Of a stretch of DNA of 64,000 nucleotides, positions 45,401-55,510 are shown in pieces. The notes beneath the pieces were generated by a model. The model made no database searches, was not told the DNA's origin, and was given only the letters and a program-made list of their open reading frames with translations. The stretch covers positions 2,518,501-2,582,500 of the forward strand of contig CM065879.1 of NCBI GenBank assembly GCA_033439255.1, given 5' to 3'. Origin of the DNA: Hericium rajendrae. Lineage: Eukaryota > Basidiomycota > Agaricomycetes > Russulales > Hericiaceae. Position numbers and translations under genes: made by a program. The first letter of the stretch is position 1. Each line of letters begins with the position of its first letter.

Positions 45401-46492
45401 TACATCGTACTTGATCTCCATGATGCTCACGTCCTCTTCATCGATGTCGTCGTAGCCTTGAACTTCTGGATCTAGAATTCATCAAAACGACATGAGGGGG
45501 AGCCATGAGAGAATGCCGCGGGATGGAGATAATGCACTCACTCAAAGCGAGCTCTGCCCACTTTCCGAATGCATCGGCCACGTTGGGTTCCGTTATCCAT
45601 TTCGGGTTGGTGTCCGTAAAACCTTTCTTGTCCAGGATCAAGTTATTCGTGTAGTCATGTCTGCAAATAGTTAGTAAAATGACACATTCCAACAAATACG
45701 AACTTACTCTGCTTGGCACAACATGCCCTTGCTATTCACATGGGCGGACATCACAATGAGGGTCATCCCGCAATGCCGGAACATCTCCTTTGAGAAATCC
45801 TTGATGTATTTCACTGCCCGGTTGTCCGCATTTCTGGGTAAAAATCAGCATTGCAAGACGAGATCATTGCGGAAAGCACTCACTTCTGCTGGACCTCAAC
45901 TGGCGGCCCACTTTCTGACCATTCCTGTGCCAATGCAGCATATCCCTCCATCTCATCTGCATCCACATGTTCTTCGAGGAACGCAGACAGTAATTGTTGC
46001 CAATTCGAAAAGAGGTTAACGTCAGGAGCATGGTGTGCTATGAATGCGTCCAAGTCTGCTTTTCTAACTTGCGCTGCGACCAGCCGCTTGTTGTACTTGC
46101 TGACGAAGTGATGGTCGGGGCCTGTCTCCTTTTTTCTACCATTGTTGTTGAACCACTGAGCGACTGCCTGGTGCAAGGATTAAATATGGAAGGAATGACA
46201 TGATGTGGTGCACGCTTACCCGCTTCACAAGAAACCTGTCTTCCTTCCAGTCCTTGAACTCCTTCGGATACTTATCCCTCATTGAATTCATGGCATTGTT
46301 GATGACCATCTGTCGTGCCTGCTTATCGCCATCCCGGAACTCTTCGACATATGCCTTGATGACCTTCTTGTATCTGTCCGGGAGCGAAAGGGTCTTAGGA
46401 TCGATACCCTTGGGAGGGGGAACGTCCCGCGGCGCAGTTGACTTGGGCTTCTTGCTGTTCGTCTTGCCCTTGGAAGGTCCGCGAGGTGCCAT
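42438..46492 (-). CDS. large multi-exon KDZ-associated accessory protein
   Basis: No function known. Start ATG 46490-46492 (MAPRGPSKGKTNSKKPKST). Supported minus-strand exons include 46492-46220, 46167-45884, 45833-45708, 45660-45542, 45471-45302, about 45240-44217, about 44140-43946, 43893-43495, a run of short lysine-ending exons between 43440 and 42730, and 42683-42438 (stop). Early exons give a globular region (AVAQWFNNNGRKKETGPDHH; DFSKEMFRHCGMTLIVMSAH). The middle has a long Ser/Pro/acidic region, and then another globular segment (GWDTKWGGWSFQKEWLPKS). The short exons end in EPAPK or AKK. The join into the exon at 45240 does not keep phase in my reading, so either a splice site is misplaced or there is a small indel. 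It is divergent from the TET/JBP gene. Proteins with this opening are, as I recall, common hypotheticals in mushroom genomes. Confidence 0.65.
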
Positions 46493-47058
46493 TTTGTCAG
46501 ATGGAGGTAGGAATGAGGATGTGGGAGGGTAAGGGTGTAGGTTGACTTGTTGAGAGGACCACGTAGCACTTACCCAAGTGAATGCCGTCGGTATTAAATC
46601 ACCCGGTCGGTTAGCGTGAAGCTATCGTAAGTCTGGGGCACAGCAAGACGTTGCAGTGGCCAACAGTCAGGTAGTAGGCAACGGTCTCAATCTACAGCAC
46701 ACAGCAAACTATTTATATTCTTGTCTCTGAAATGTCGATGAGCAAGAGACGTCGTCAGTCATGCAGTCCAGCGACACTGCACTATGCAGCAAGGGCTGTC
46801 CCTGCCACGGAGTGGTGCCAGCAGCCATTTGATGATTACATACAAAGCATAACACAGCTTCGATGCCTCAGCAATAGATGCGGTGATAAGAAACCCACAA
46901 AAACACATTCTGCCCCGAAAAATGAATTTAAAGATGGCAAGGCAGCACGATGTATCTACGCCCAGCAATAGCCGCGTAGGAACCAAACATAAGCAATCAT
47001 TAATGAACGCACCATCAATAGAACCTGTGTCGTTGCTGTCACCCTGCCTGCCCCTGCC
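46493..47058. promoter_or_regulatory. divergent promoter region between accessory and TET/JBP genes
   Basis: 566 bp between two divergent ATGs. It includes TATTTATATTC (about 46712) but no obvious conserved promoter; short open frames here are not supported. Confidence 0.35.
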
Positions 47059-48395
47059 ATGTCACCTCTCCTGCCCATCCCTTATTCCAGAGCGGTTGCA
47101 TGCCCATACGAGGTTGAAATGGCAGACTATCTTTCTGCCCGCTTTGCAAATGTTCTGGCACAGAGGGGAGCCGCGGGATTGAGCATTAGCGATGTACGAA
47201 GGCCTGCAATACTACCTCTCCATGTCCTGATCGAGTTGGACTTCATTGCCCACAAACTGGCAGATGCCGTGGAAACCAGAGGTATGTTTACGGCATCGTA
47301 CCACGGCATCTGATTGACGTGCTTGGCAGTACAAGTACATTGGGACATGGCTCGCTACGCAGAGCGGAGGAGGACTGAGGACACCCCTGCATTCTTGAAG
47401 CACTATCCGCCTCTATCTGACCACCCAGTGCAGACCAATCCTTGCGTCGGGGTCGATATTGGGGAACAGGCCTTCTTGTGGTACTTGCCTGACTTGTTGT
47501 CAGAGGAGCGTGAAGTATGCCTAGTTTCAGTTGCGATATGCAATATTTTTATGATTTCCACATGCAGAGGAAGATGCTAGAGGCTACAGAGCACCTCAAT
47601 GAACACTTCAAAGTCGCTACCAGCACCAGCCAGGCAACATGGCGTGAGTATGCTGGGCTCTTCATTGATCCCGCGGCAACCCATCGCTTCTCACCTGGCA
47701 CGGTCACCCTCTCTCCAGGATGGTTTGCACAGGGTCATGATGTATGTGCAGTGGATATATGCATATACGTAGGCTACGTTCTGACGTATGTACAGATGCC
47801 AGGTGATGATTGGACGGTGTCAGCAAATTTGAACCCAAAACGTCGCAACAAAATGACAGCGAAACCATTCAAATGGCTCCGAGATATTGCGGAATCCGCG
47901 GCTCTTATCAGTGCAATTCTAGCAGTGGTCAACCCAGACCTTTATCGTGCCGCGGCTTCCGTGATTGGCGTACAGAGGGAAGACGAACACTTGGCTTCAG
48001 TTGCACATCGATGGAGTTCGGTATTCAATGGAGTCTCCATCATATCAAATCGCATCACCCCATCACACAGAGATAGCCAAGGCCTGACTGGAGGCTACGA
48101 CATCTTGTGTACCATAGGAGACTACTCCGGGGCCCGATTCAACCTTCCTGGTTTGAATTGGACCCTGAACTACCCCAGGCGCACAGTCATAGCCGTGGCA
48201 GGGAAGTCCCTGAACCATGCTGTGGGCCCATTCCGCAGAGAGCGTATCTGCTATGCGTGGTTTTTGAGAGACAACGTTCACAAACGGGCAAAGGTTATTT
48301 CTCCAGGCTGGATGAACCTGCGGGAGTATTTGGATTTATTGCCACAGGATAGAGATGGTCTAGCTGATGAAGATGGTGATAATTGCCATCGATAA
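47059..48395 (+). CDS. TET/JBP-family 2-oxoglutarate/Fe(II) DNA-base dioxygenase
   Basis: Predicted nuclear enzyme oxidising 5-methylcytosine (or thymine, in the JBP branch) with Fe(II) and 2-oxoglutarate. Exons 47059-47281, 47330-47514, 47568-47741 and 47796-48395 give 393 residues with all phases consistent and no internal stop. The C-terminal half has the double-stranded beta-helix signature: HRD metal ligands at residues 285-287 (in ITPSHRDSQGLTGGYDI), the distal His near residue 335 (KSLNHAVGP) and an Arg at about 344 (RRERICYAWFLRDNVH) fitting the 2-oxoglutarate-binding position. Length and motif spacing fit the short fungal TET/JBP proteins, which are known to sit next to KDZ transposases. 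It ends 92 bp before the transposase start, same strand. Family confidence is high; substrate is inferred. Confidence 0.87.
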
Positions 48396-48487
48396 GAGTT
48401 ACGAATACCATCGATCAAATTTACACATGTTCTCGTCGAGCAGGTTTGCCGTGTTCTTGTATTCTACAGTCATCTTCACCCAATCTC

Positions 48488-51400
48488 ATGGTAACCAGAA
48501 AGAGTACTACCAGGGTTCGTCGCAAGGAATTTGGCAATCCAAGTCAACCCGCTCGAGTGGCACTAGTGCTCAAGGAGACGTCCCGCGGATATCGCCAAGT
48601 TGCGATTCCAATCCGTAATGTGAATCCCAGCAACCCGGCCCGCCGGGCCAGGAGCACACCACTGCGCGGCGCATCCGGTCAGCAATCTGGAGAGGGCCCG
48701 AAAGAGGACACCATACCGGATGTGGATCCCGATCGTGTACCCCTTGCAAATACATTAAGGAAGGTAAGTATTGAATTGGCATCGAGTCACGTAGTGCGGC
48801 GGCATGACTGGCTTTACAATAGGGCCAGCATGACTTCCTACGGGAATGGCTTGATGAGCATCAGGATTATCTCCATATCCTGTTGGAGCATGAATGTCGG
48901 CCTGCGGATGGCAAGTGCATCTCATGCAAGGAGCGCCCAGGTCTGTGGAAATGTGGAGATTGTGTGGGCCGACCCTTTGAATGCACGGCATGCTGCGCAC
49001 GGCGCCATCTGGCACTTCCACTCCATCGCGTTGAAAAGTGGACTGGCGAATTTTTTGCACCTTCATGGCTGCGTCTAGCTGGTGTTCGGGTCCACCTTGG
49101 TCATGGTGGAGAAGCATGTCCACATGCTGCGGGAAGCTGGAAGGGAGATGGAGTCCGGGTTGAGGATGAGGACGATGATGCAGAGGATGATCAGACGAAC
49201 CAGAGTAACGAAGACAACACACTGCACTTCCAGACAGATTCAGTCCGCAAGCAGGACATGGATAATGAAGGCAATCTCATTCTCTGCTTGATCGATTCAA
49301 ACGGAGTCCATCAGCTGCCAGTCATATGGTGTCAGTGTCCAGATGCAGAGGCACCAGCAAAGCAGCTGTTTCGGATGGGCTTCTTCCCAGCCTCCTTCAA
49401 TGCACCACAATCTGCATTCACGTTTCATGTTTTGGATGACTTCCGACTGGATAATTTAGAATGCAAGACCACAGCCTGGCATTTCTATGCGAAACTGCGT
49501 CGGCTCACGAGCAGTGCATTTCCGGCCAGTGTACCGGTGAGATACATACTTTCTTGTAATCAGAGGGAAATTTCTTTGATCAGATATTCCTCCAGAATCG
49601 GTACAGAGAGCTTCTCAGAGTAGAAAGAGAATGGCGCGATATGAAGTTGAGAAAATGGTTTGGGGCTGGCCATACGGACTTGGACAAGCCAGATGCCGCG
49701 GGTGCATTTGCGCTGTTTTGTGCAGCATGCCCTCAGCCAGGGTTCAACTTGCCGGACAATTGGAAGGAATTAGATCCACGGAAGTAAGCTGCATGTCACC
49801 TCAAGAATATTCCTCTCAGATTCATACCTCGTCAGGTGGATTTTCTTAAGAACATTTGTCATGGATGGCAATTTTGACTCGACTGGGGTGAAGATGCGAA
49901 AGCCAGAGAATGATGTCCAGCTCAGTGATGGCACCGGATTCATGGTGGGAAGGAAAGAGTATCAGGAACATCTTAAAGTTGCTTTGGAGGTCACCAAGGT
50001 AGGGTGGTTCAGCATTGCCGCGGGTCAAGGTTGCTTGACCATGTTTTAGCGCTCCACCTGCAATGAGCACCGCGCTGTAAACTGTGTCAACTCGGATCGT
50101 CACAACATTGAAAACACCGGAATCGGTGCTACCGCCTGTGGCCATGGTGCTTACTATCCCCATTCTGTTGTTGACTTTCAAAAAGGCGAAAGGTGCGTCC
50201 CGCGGGTTCCATATCGCTATCCCGCAGCATGGCTCATGCACCCCCTCAACCAGACAAATGAACATGGACTACTCCATGTGCCAGGCCATCAACCACAATA
50301 CTGAAGGGATAGAAATCATCTTGAAATACTATGACGTCATTTGTCAATGGTGGAAGCATTTCGATGAGCGAGTAGAGAGAAGTCCATATCTCAACCTTCC
50401 AACGAGTTTGAAGGAAATGAAGAAGGCGATTGGGCTGTTCCATGTCCACGGACACAAGGATACTTGCATCCCGTCGTTCTCACCAAACTACATCATTGGA
50501 GCCAGACAGTTTGATGGGGAAGTCGTCGAAACACTCTGGGCACCACTGAACAAGATTTCTCGCAGTACGTCTGGTATGACGACTTCTCATTGCCGAGAGG
50601 TCCTGGACGACCATATGAATGACTCAAATTGGAAAAAGATGACAGGGATGGGTGGGTTCATTCACTCCCGAGCAATAATCATTGATCCTGATCATGGTGC
50701 ACAGTATCGTACCTTACCCGCAAGTATAAAGAGGGCAAGGCAGGCATTGCGGAGGCACGTCTTGGGTTCGAAAATATCGACGCAACAGTCGGGGCTGAGA
50801 ATAGGGACACGTGGCTCAAAGCAGAGCAGCGTGCGCAGGATAAGCGCAGCGATAAGCCTGAAGTCATGGTCCCGATATATGACACAGTAATCAAAACAGG
50901 TGCACGTAACCTGGTACGACGTGTTCCCGCGGCAAGGGGTTGATTTCCGTGGGATACACAGCCCCTTCAAGAGCAGAGATCCTATCCAAATTGAATGAGC
51001 GAGAGCGAAAGAAGGAAAAGGGGCAAGGTGCCGCGGCATGGATTACTCTAGGACTTCGCATTCAGGAAACTCAGTAAGTCTTGCCAAAGAATGCCTTATT
51101 CATTCAGCATTTCATTCTTTTAATGGAACTGGCAGGCTATCTATCCTAGCACATCTGCGCAAGTTGGGAAAAAACCTTACCGCAGAGCAGAAAAATGATC
51201 TAGCAGACCGCAGACGTCGTCTCCAGGCCAGGGTTTCGACATTTGAGAGGGCGGCAGGCGACTATCTCCCACAGGATACAGATGTCACAGGTGGTGGCAT
51301 CCCATTGTCTGAAAATGAAGGGGAAGACTTCGACCTTGTAGGTGAAGATGGCGAGGATATCGAGCAGCCGGAACAGCAACATGCTCCAGGGAATGCTGCA

Positions 51401-52224
51401 GCAGACGGCACAAATGTGTATGTCCCAGTGGAGAGGGTCTCCCTGTCAATCCCATCCTGCCTGGACGACAAGTTGCGTGCGTTGCCGGAGATGCGCTCGC
51501 TTGTTGCCAAGGAGGCCGAGTTGAGGGAGGGCCAAGCAAATGATGCGTTGCAGAGCCTTCGTCTAGCATTGGGACATAAGGCGTTTGTTTTCAGACATGA
51601 CGTCCGCAATGCTGGCAGTCAACGCGGCAAAACCCGAGCCTGGGCAGATGTCATGTCCATCGAAAACACAGTACAACAGCAGGCCCGCATATATCAGAAG
51701 GCAAGAGAGGCATTAGTTACATTGAAAGTCAAGTCGTCGGTCCTGAAATGACTTCAGCTGCTGGAGAGGGCACAGCTCAAGGTCCATACCGTGGTATTGG
51801 ATCCCGCGGCAAGGGGGCTGCGGAATGCAAATCTGCCATGGTTCTGGAGTGTAGATGTGAAAGGGGACTCCGCTGAGGCTACATGGCTGGCAGATTGTGA
51901 GCCAAAATCATTCTTGCATGTTCGATTGTTCATCCTTGTCTTACAGTCCATCGTGTCCAATGGCTCCACGCCCGCGCTCGGTTGCATCGCTGGGAGGAGC
52001 AAATGGTAGTGCTTCCATTTGAAATGGAGTGGACTGTCCATGGGTTCAGGACACGTGGAGCAGCCTGGAATGCTAGGAAGATATGGGCTGACAGGAAGGG
52101 GAAACTGGGTCACTTGGCATATGCAGCCCGTCAGAGTGCAATGTGGGCAGAATTCGCAACCACCGCAGAAGCTGCATTTGCTCTTGCTAGAGGCGACGAT
52201 CCTCTATCGCAGTTTGGCATGTAA
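48488..52224 (+). pseudogene. KDZ transposase with CxC2 cysteine cluster, one late stop
   Basis: Transposase of the Kyakuja-Dileera-Zisupton superfamily with an RNase H-like DDE core. Exons: 48488-48763, 48823-49536, 49584-49783, 49836-49998, 50050-50192, 50254-50651, 50705-50899, 50962-51073, 51136-51896 and 51947-52224; phases fit throughout. The CxC2 cluster occupies exon 2 (KCISCKERPGLWKCGDC then FECTACCARRH). Core motifs: FCAACPQPGFNLPDNW, first Asp in VMDGNFDS, STCNEHRAVN, ATACGHGAYYPHSVVDFQKG, second Asp in YYDVICQWWKHF, LFHVHGHKDTC, and the Glu in DGEVVETLWAPLN followed by VLDDHMNDSNWKKM. TGA at 51749-51751 interrupts VLK/LQLLERAQ in the C-terminal region; CGA to TGA is likely. Otherwise near full length, so it has been silenced recently or reads through. 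Confidence 0.93.
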
Positions 52225-52299
52225 TATATTCAGGTTATTGAGTTCGAGTCGGGTCCAAATCAATGCATACATTTGTCACTAAGGCAGTAGTTATGTCTT

Positions 52300-52434
52300 T
52301 GATGCGATTCCGCGGCATTAAATCCCACGGCAGCATATCCTACCGCATGGTACCACGTCCCGCGGCACTGTATCCCATGTCCCGCGGCACTGTATCCCAT
52401 GCCCCGCGGCACTGTATCCCACTGCCTATCATAT
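52300..52434. repeat. tandem array of CCGCGG-bearing 22-bp units
   Basis: Between the transposase stop and the next gene, a unit like GTCCCGCGGCACTGTATCCC repeats about five times; CCGCGG is intact at 52310, 52360, 52382 and 52404 and decayed to CCACGG or CCGCAT in the others. Confidence 0.8.
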
Positions 52435-53538
52435 TCACTTGTCACATATATCCCCAGAGCTGCCCGCCATGTTTTCGATACCATGATACGCTTTGCTTAT
52501 GTTGGCCCATTTGAGCAGGGCCCCCATCTCCATTGCCATCTGATCGTCTTCACCCTGCCTTGATTTCAGACCGGTTATCATGTTCTTGGTCAGGGTAATT
52601 GCACTGTCGATGTTCTGCACCATGGGGTCATTGCGTCGAATCTGTATGAATACAGAAGTAAATAGAGTCCAGCAGCATTGGTCGTGGCTCACCTCTGTCA
52701 CAGCCAGTTGGATGGCGACGATGAGATGGTCCAGAACGTTTGGCGGTATCGAGACCCCTCCCTTTCGGAAAGCCTTATCCAGTGCTGTTGCCTGGGTATT
52801 CACTTGCTTCTTTGAAAGCCACTCCCCCCCACGTTCTATCCACCACAATGGCATGTAAATTCTGGTCAGGGTAGTCTTACCCCTTTGAAAGGGTATATGA
52901 GACACAGAAACAGGGGTCTTATGGGCCTCGTATGCCTTGGTGCATATGTGGAATGTGTTGTATGCATTCCTTAAATAGTCGTGGACTAGGAGGGGTTCGC
53001 AGTGGAAGGCTGCCCACCCGATGATGAAACCCGCAGCATCCTAGTCGGGTTCAGCATCAATCAGAATCCAATCAGATCAATCACCACTTGCCAATTCTGC
53101 CTTTATGCCGGCATAGATCTGATCCTTCATAATATCATAATCTGGGTAATCCACCTTGTCTTTCAGCCATAGGATGGCATCACGAATGCGCCAAGCAGAC
53201 TCGTTGAGGAGCTGTTGTGCGAGGCAATGCGGAGGTGCTTGGGGAAAGTCCGTGTCTTCTGGATTTAGGGGAGGGGGTCCATCCCACTCCTCCTCATCAT
53301 ATCCATATTCGTCTAGGGTCGGCCAGCTACTGTCTACACTACTGATTAGCAATGCCAGGATCTCGACAATTCCGCACACACCTGAGCCGCGGGTTTGGTC
53401 CGTCAATGGATTGATATCCTGGTCTGAACCGTCGTTGCTAGGATGGCTCTGTATTTGGCTTGTTTTCCAGCGAACTTGGTCAAATAGAACGAGATGACAG
53501 AGGGTGCGGAAGTGTGGACAAAATACCGAAAGGGGCAT
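52435..53538 (-). CDS. hypothetical accessory protein of the KDZ transposon
   Basis: Unknown function. Start ATG 53536-53538 (MPLSVFCPHFRTLCHLVLFD), first exon to about 53085 with an acidic stretch DEYGYDEEEWDGPPPLNPED. A short intron follows, then a second exon from about 53040 (AAGFIIGWAAFHCEPLLVHD, then LWWIERGGEWLSKKQVNTQA). An intron at about 52643-52691 is well bounded (GTGAGC ... ATACAG), and the last exon ends KWANISKAYHGIENMAG. The phase across the first intron is not resolved. It is tandem with, and 71 bp downstream of, the gene at 53610-54414; both converge on the transposase. Confidence 0.55.
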
Positions 53539-53609
53539 TGATCAGATCATCGGACTGTGGAATACTACTGCCAGATTTGGATAACACTTTAGGCTAAAGA
53601 ACAAAAGGT

Positions 53610-54414
53610 CTATGAATTTGTACGTCCGTCTGTATCATTGCCATCGGTGACGTCCTCTGCATTGGCACCACGTGTACTATGATTACCCTTCATCGCCGCC
53701 CCTATTTCGCTATTCCACTGCTTCACCTTGGTATCCTCGGCAGCCAACGCCCTCTGCAGCATACCGCGCGCTTCCTGTTGGGCTGTTTCTGACTCGTTCA
53801 AAGCCTCCAAAAAACTTTTGTTTGTTTCCTCGAAAAGATCTGCAGGAGGTGCAGAGCCAGGTACAGTATAGTAACCATTCTAGATATTTGGTAGATTTGA
53901 GAATTTAGTGTGTATGATCTGGCAAGAAACATTTCAACTCACTCTCGAGAAGAGGGCGGCGTTATACCGCGGGAGTGTATCGGTCAATGGTGGCATGCCG
54001 TGGGTGAGTCCTGGGCTAACAATGCCGCGGGATGTGTGCGCACGAGCTGCACGAGCAGTCATGGTTGAGGTGGATTCAGGAATGAGAGGATGCCATGAAC
54101 GATCCATATCTTCTATGAAGCGATGATAAATAGATTGTTGGACTTCATCGGAACATTGGATGCTATCATGGCTCAGTTGAACCAAGCCAAAATCTCTGGC
54201 AAGTACTACCTAAAACGATGGTGATAGTGTGATTAGCACATTGACATGGCTTTGTGAAGATGGATTGCTGTACCCATTGCTTCACATTCAGGTTAGTGTC
54301 ACCGACTTCCGATGCCTGTAGTGCAGCAAGAGACTTTTCCACCCGACGTTTTCGTTCCTGTATATCGCGGGTGCGGAACTCTTCAAGGGGGTCTGGTGAG
54401 GGACTCGTTGACAT
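53610..54414 (-). CDS. hypothetical helical accessory protein of the KDZ transposon
   Basis: Unknown function. Start chosen at ATG 54412-54414 (MSTSPSPDPLEEFRTRDIQE) because the upstream frame has only GTG. Exon 1 ends at KQW with donor GTACAG (about 54275). Exon 2 (about 54210-53943) encodes VQLSHDSIQCSDEVQQSIYH and an Ala/Arg-rich segment. Exon 3 (about 53840-53610) is a predicted coiled coil (FEETNKSFLEALNESETAQQ) ending at a stop at 53610. Acidic and helical overall, no catalytic motif seen. Confidence 0.55.
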
Positions 54415-55085
54415 ATGGAAAGTGATGGATGGAGATGAAGTGTAGACCTCGCCGCGAAACCGTACCACATGACAATTCAGGCACGTGCGCGATACCAGTT
54501 GTGATTGTTAAAGTTAGTGTTTTATGCAATGCGCACATGTGCGGGTATATGTTATATACCATACGGCTGGTTTATATTTTGAATGACTAATTTTGTCTGC
54601 AGTGAAACCCCCCACTGTGATTGATCCCGCGGCATCACGCTGCAATTGATCCCGCGGCATCACGCTGTAATTGATCCCGCGGCATCAAGTGGGCCTGCCA
54701 ATGACCCAATGGTACGTAAGGGGACTGCCCGGTGAATGAAGAATGTACACTAAATTTTTAGAGGACAGTGTGACCAATGACTCAAATGTCATGATGAGGC
54801 GAGCTGGTGATGACCCAATGGATGTCAGAGGATGGACCGGTGAATGATGAATATACAGTGGTATTGTAAGAGGACCGGCCGGCCAATGACCCAATGACCA
54901 GTAGAAATTGTTAAGAGGATGGTCCCATTAATGACCCAATGGACGGTAGGGGACCAGCCGAGCAACTGAAAACCGGCGGGATCGAATGGGCCAGCCAATG
55001 ATCCATTGGACATAAGAGGATGGGCCGGTCAATGATGAATGAACCGTGGTATTATAAGAGAACCGGCGTGTGGGGGTATATGTTA
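54415..55085. other. intergenic region with CCGCGG array and TIR-like repeats
   Basis: Three tandem 25-bp units with TTGATCCCGCGGCATCACG at about 54621-54690, then units related to the terminal repeat array (for example GGACCGGCCGGCCAATGACC). No gene seen. Confidence 0.6.
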
Positions 55086-55309
55086 TACAAGCTCATTAGT
55101 GGCCTCGCCATCCGTCGGTGCGTGCTTCAATCGATTTGGGTGTTGTGTTCAGCATCTGAGCCTCTTGCAGTGCATGCTACGGTGTGCTCCGCTTCGTTAT
55201 GGAGTCCGGTGCCAAGGGTTGCGAAGTCGTTGTTTCCGGCAAGCTTTGTGCTGCCCGTGCCAAGTCGATGAAGTTCACCGACGGCTTCATGATCCACTCC
55301 GGTCAGCCC
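55086..55309 (+). pseudogene. RPS3: captured fragment of the ribosomal protein S3 gene
   Basis: A genomic piece of the 40S ribosomal protein S3 (uS3) gene inside the right part of the transposon. Two exon parts flank a normal intron: exon end 55086-55117 (YKLISGLAIR and the first two bases of the next Arg codon), intron 55118-55170 (GTGCGT ... TTGCAG), exon 55171-55309 ([20 protein letters not shown] then [16 protein letters not shown]), then a further donor GTATGT. The splice gives RRACYG, the expected S3 sequence. Retention of the intron shows DNA-level capture, not retrocopying. Both ends of S3 are missing, and the frame carries a Cys in KLC where Arg is conserved (CGT to TGT). Not functional as S3; it could contribute an exon to a chimeric transcript. 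Confidence 0.92.
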
Positions 55310-55377
55310 GTATGTTTCCATCATGTCGCACTTGTCTGATATATCCTGTGAGTCAATCACCGGCGGCGGCTGATTAC

Positions 55378-55510
55378 CCGCAGGAGGTGGGTTGTCCCTG
55401 CCTTACCCACGGCAGGTGGGGTTGTCCCTGCCTTGGCAGGTGGGCGGCAAGTGGGTTGTCCCTGCCTCATCCGCAGCAGGTGGGTTGTCCCTGCCTTACC
55501 CACGGACCAG
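55378..55510. repeat. tandem repeat GCAGGTGGGTTGTCCCTGCC
   Basis: Four or five imperfect units of about 29 bp with CTTACCCACG spacers. Related words lie near 36410-36440 and 36605-36635 at the other end of the transposon. Confidence 0.7.
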
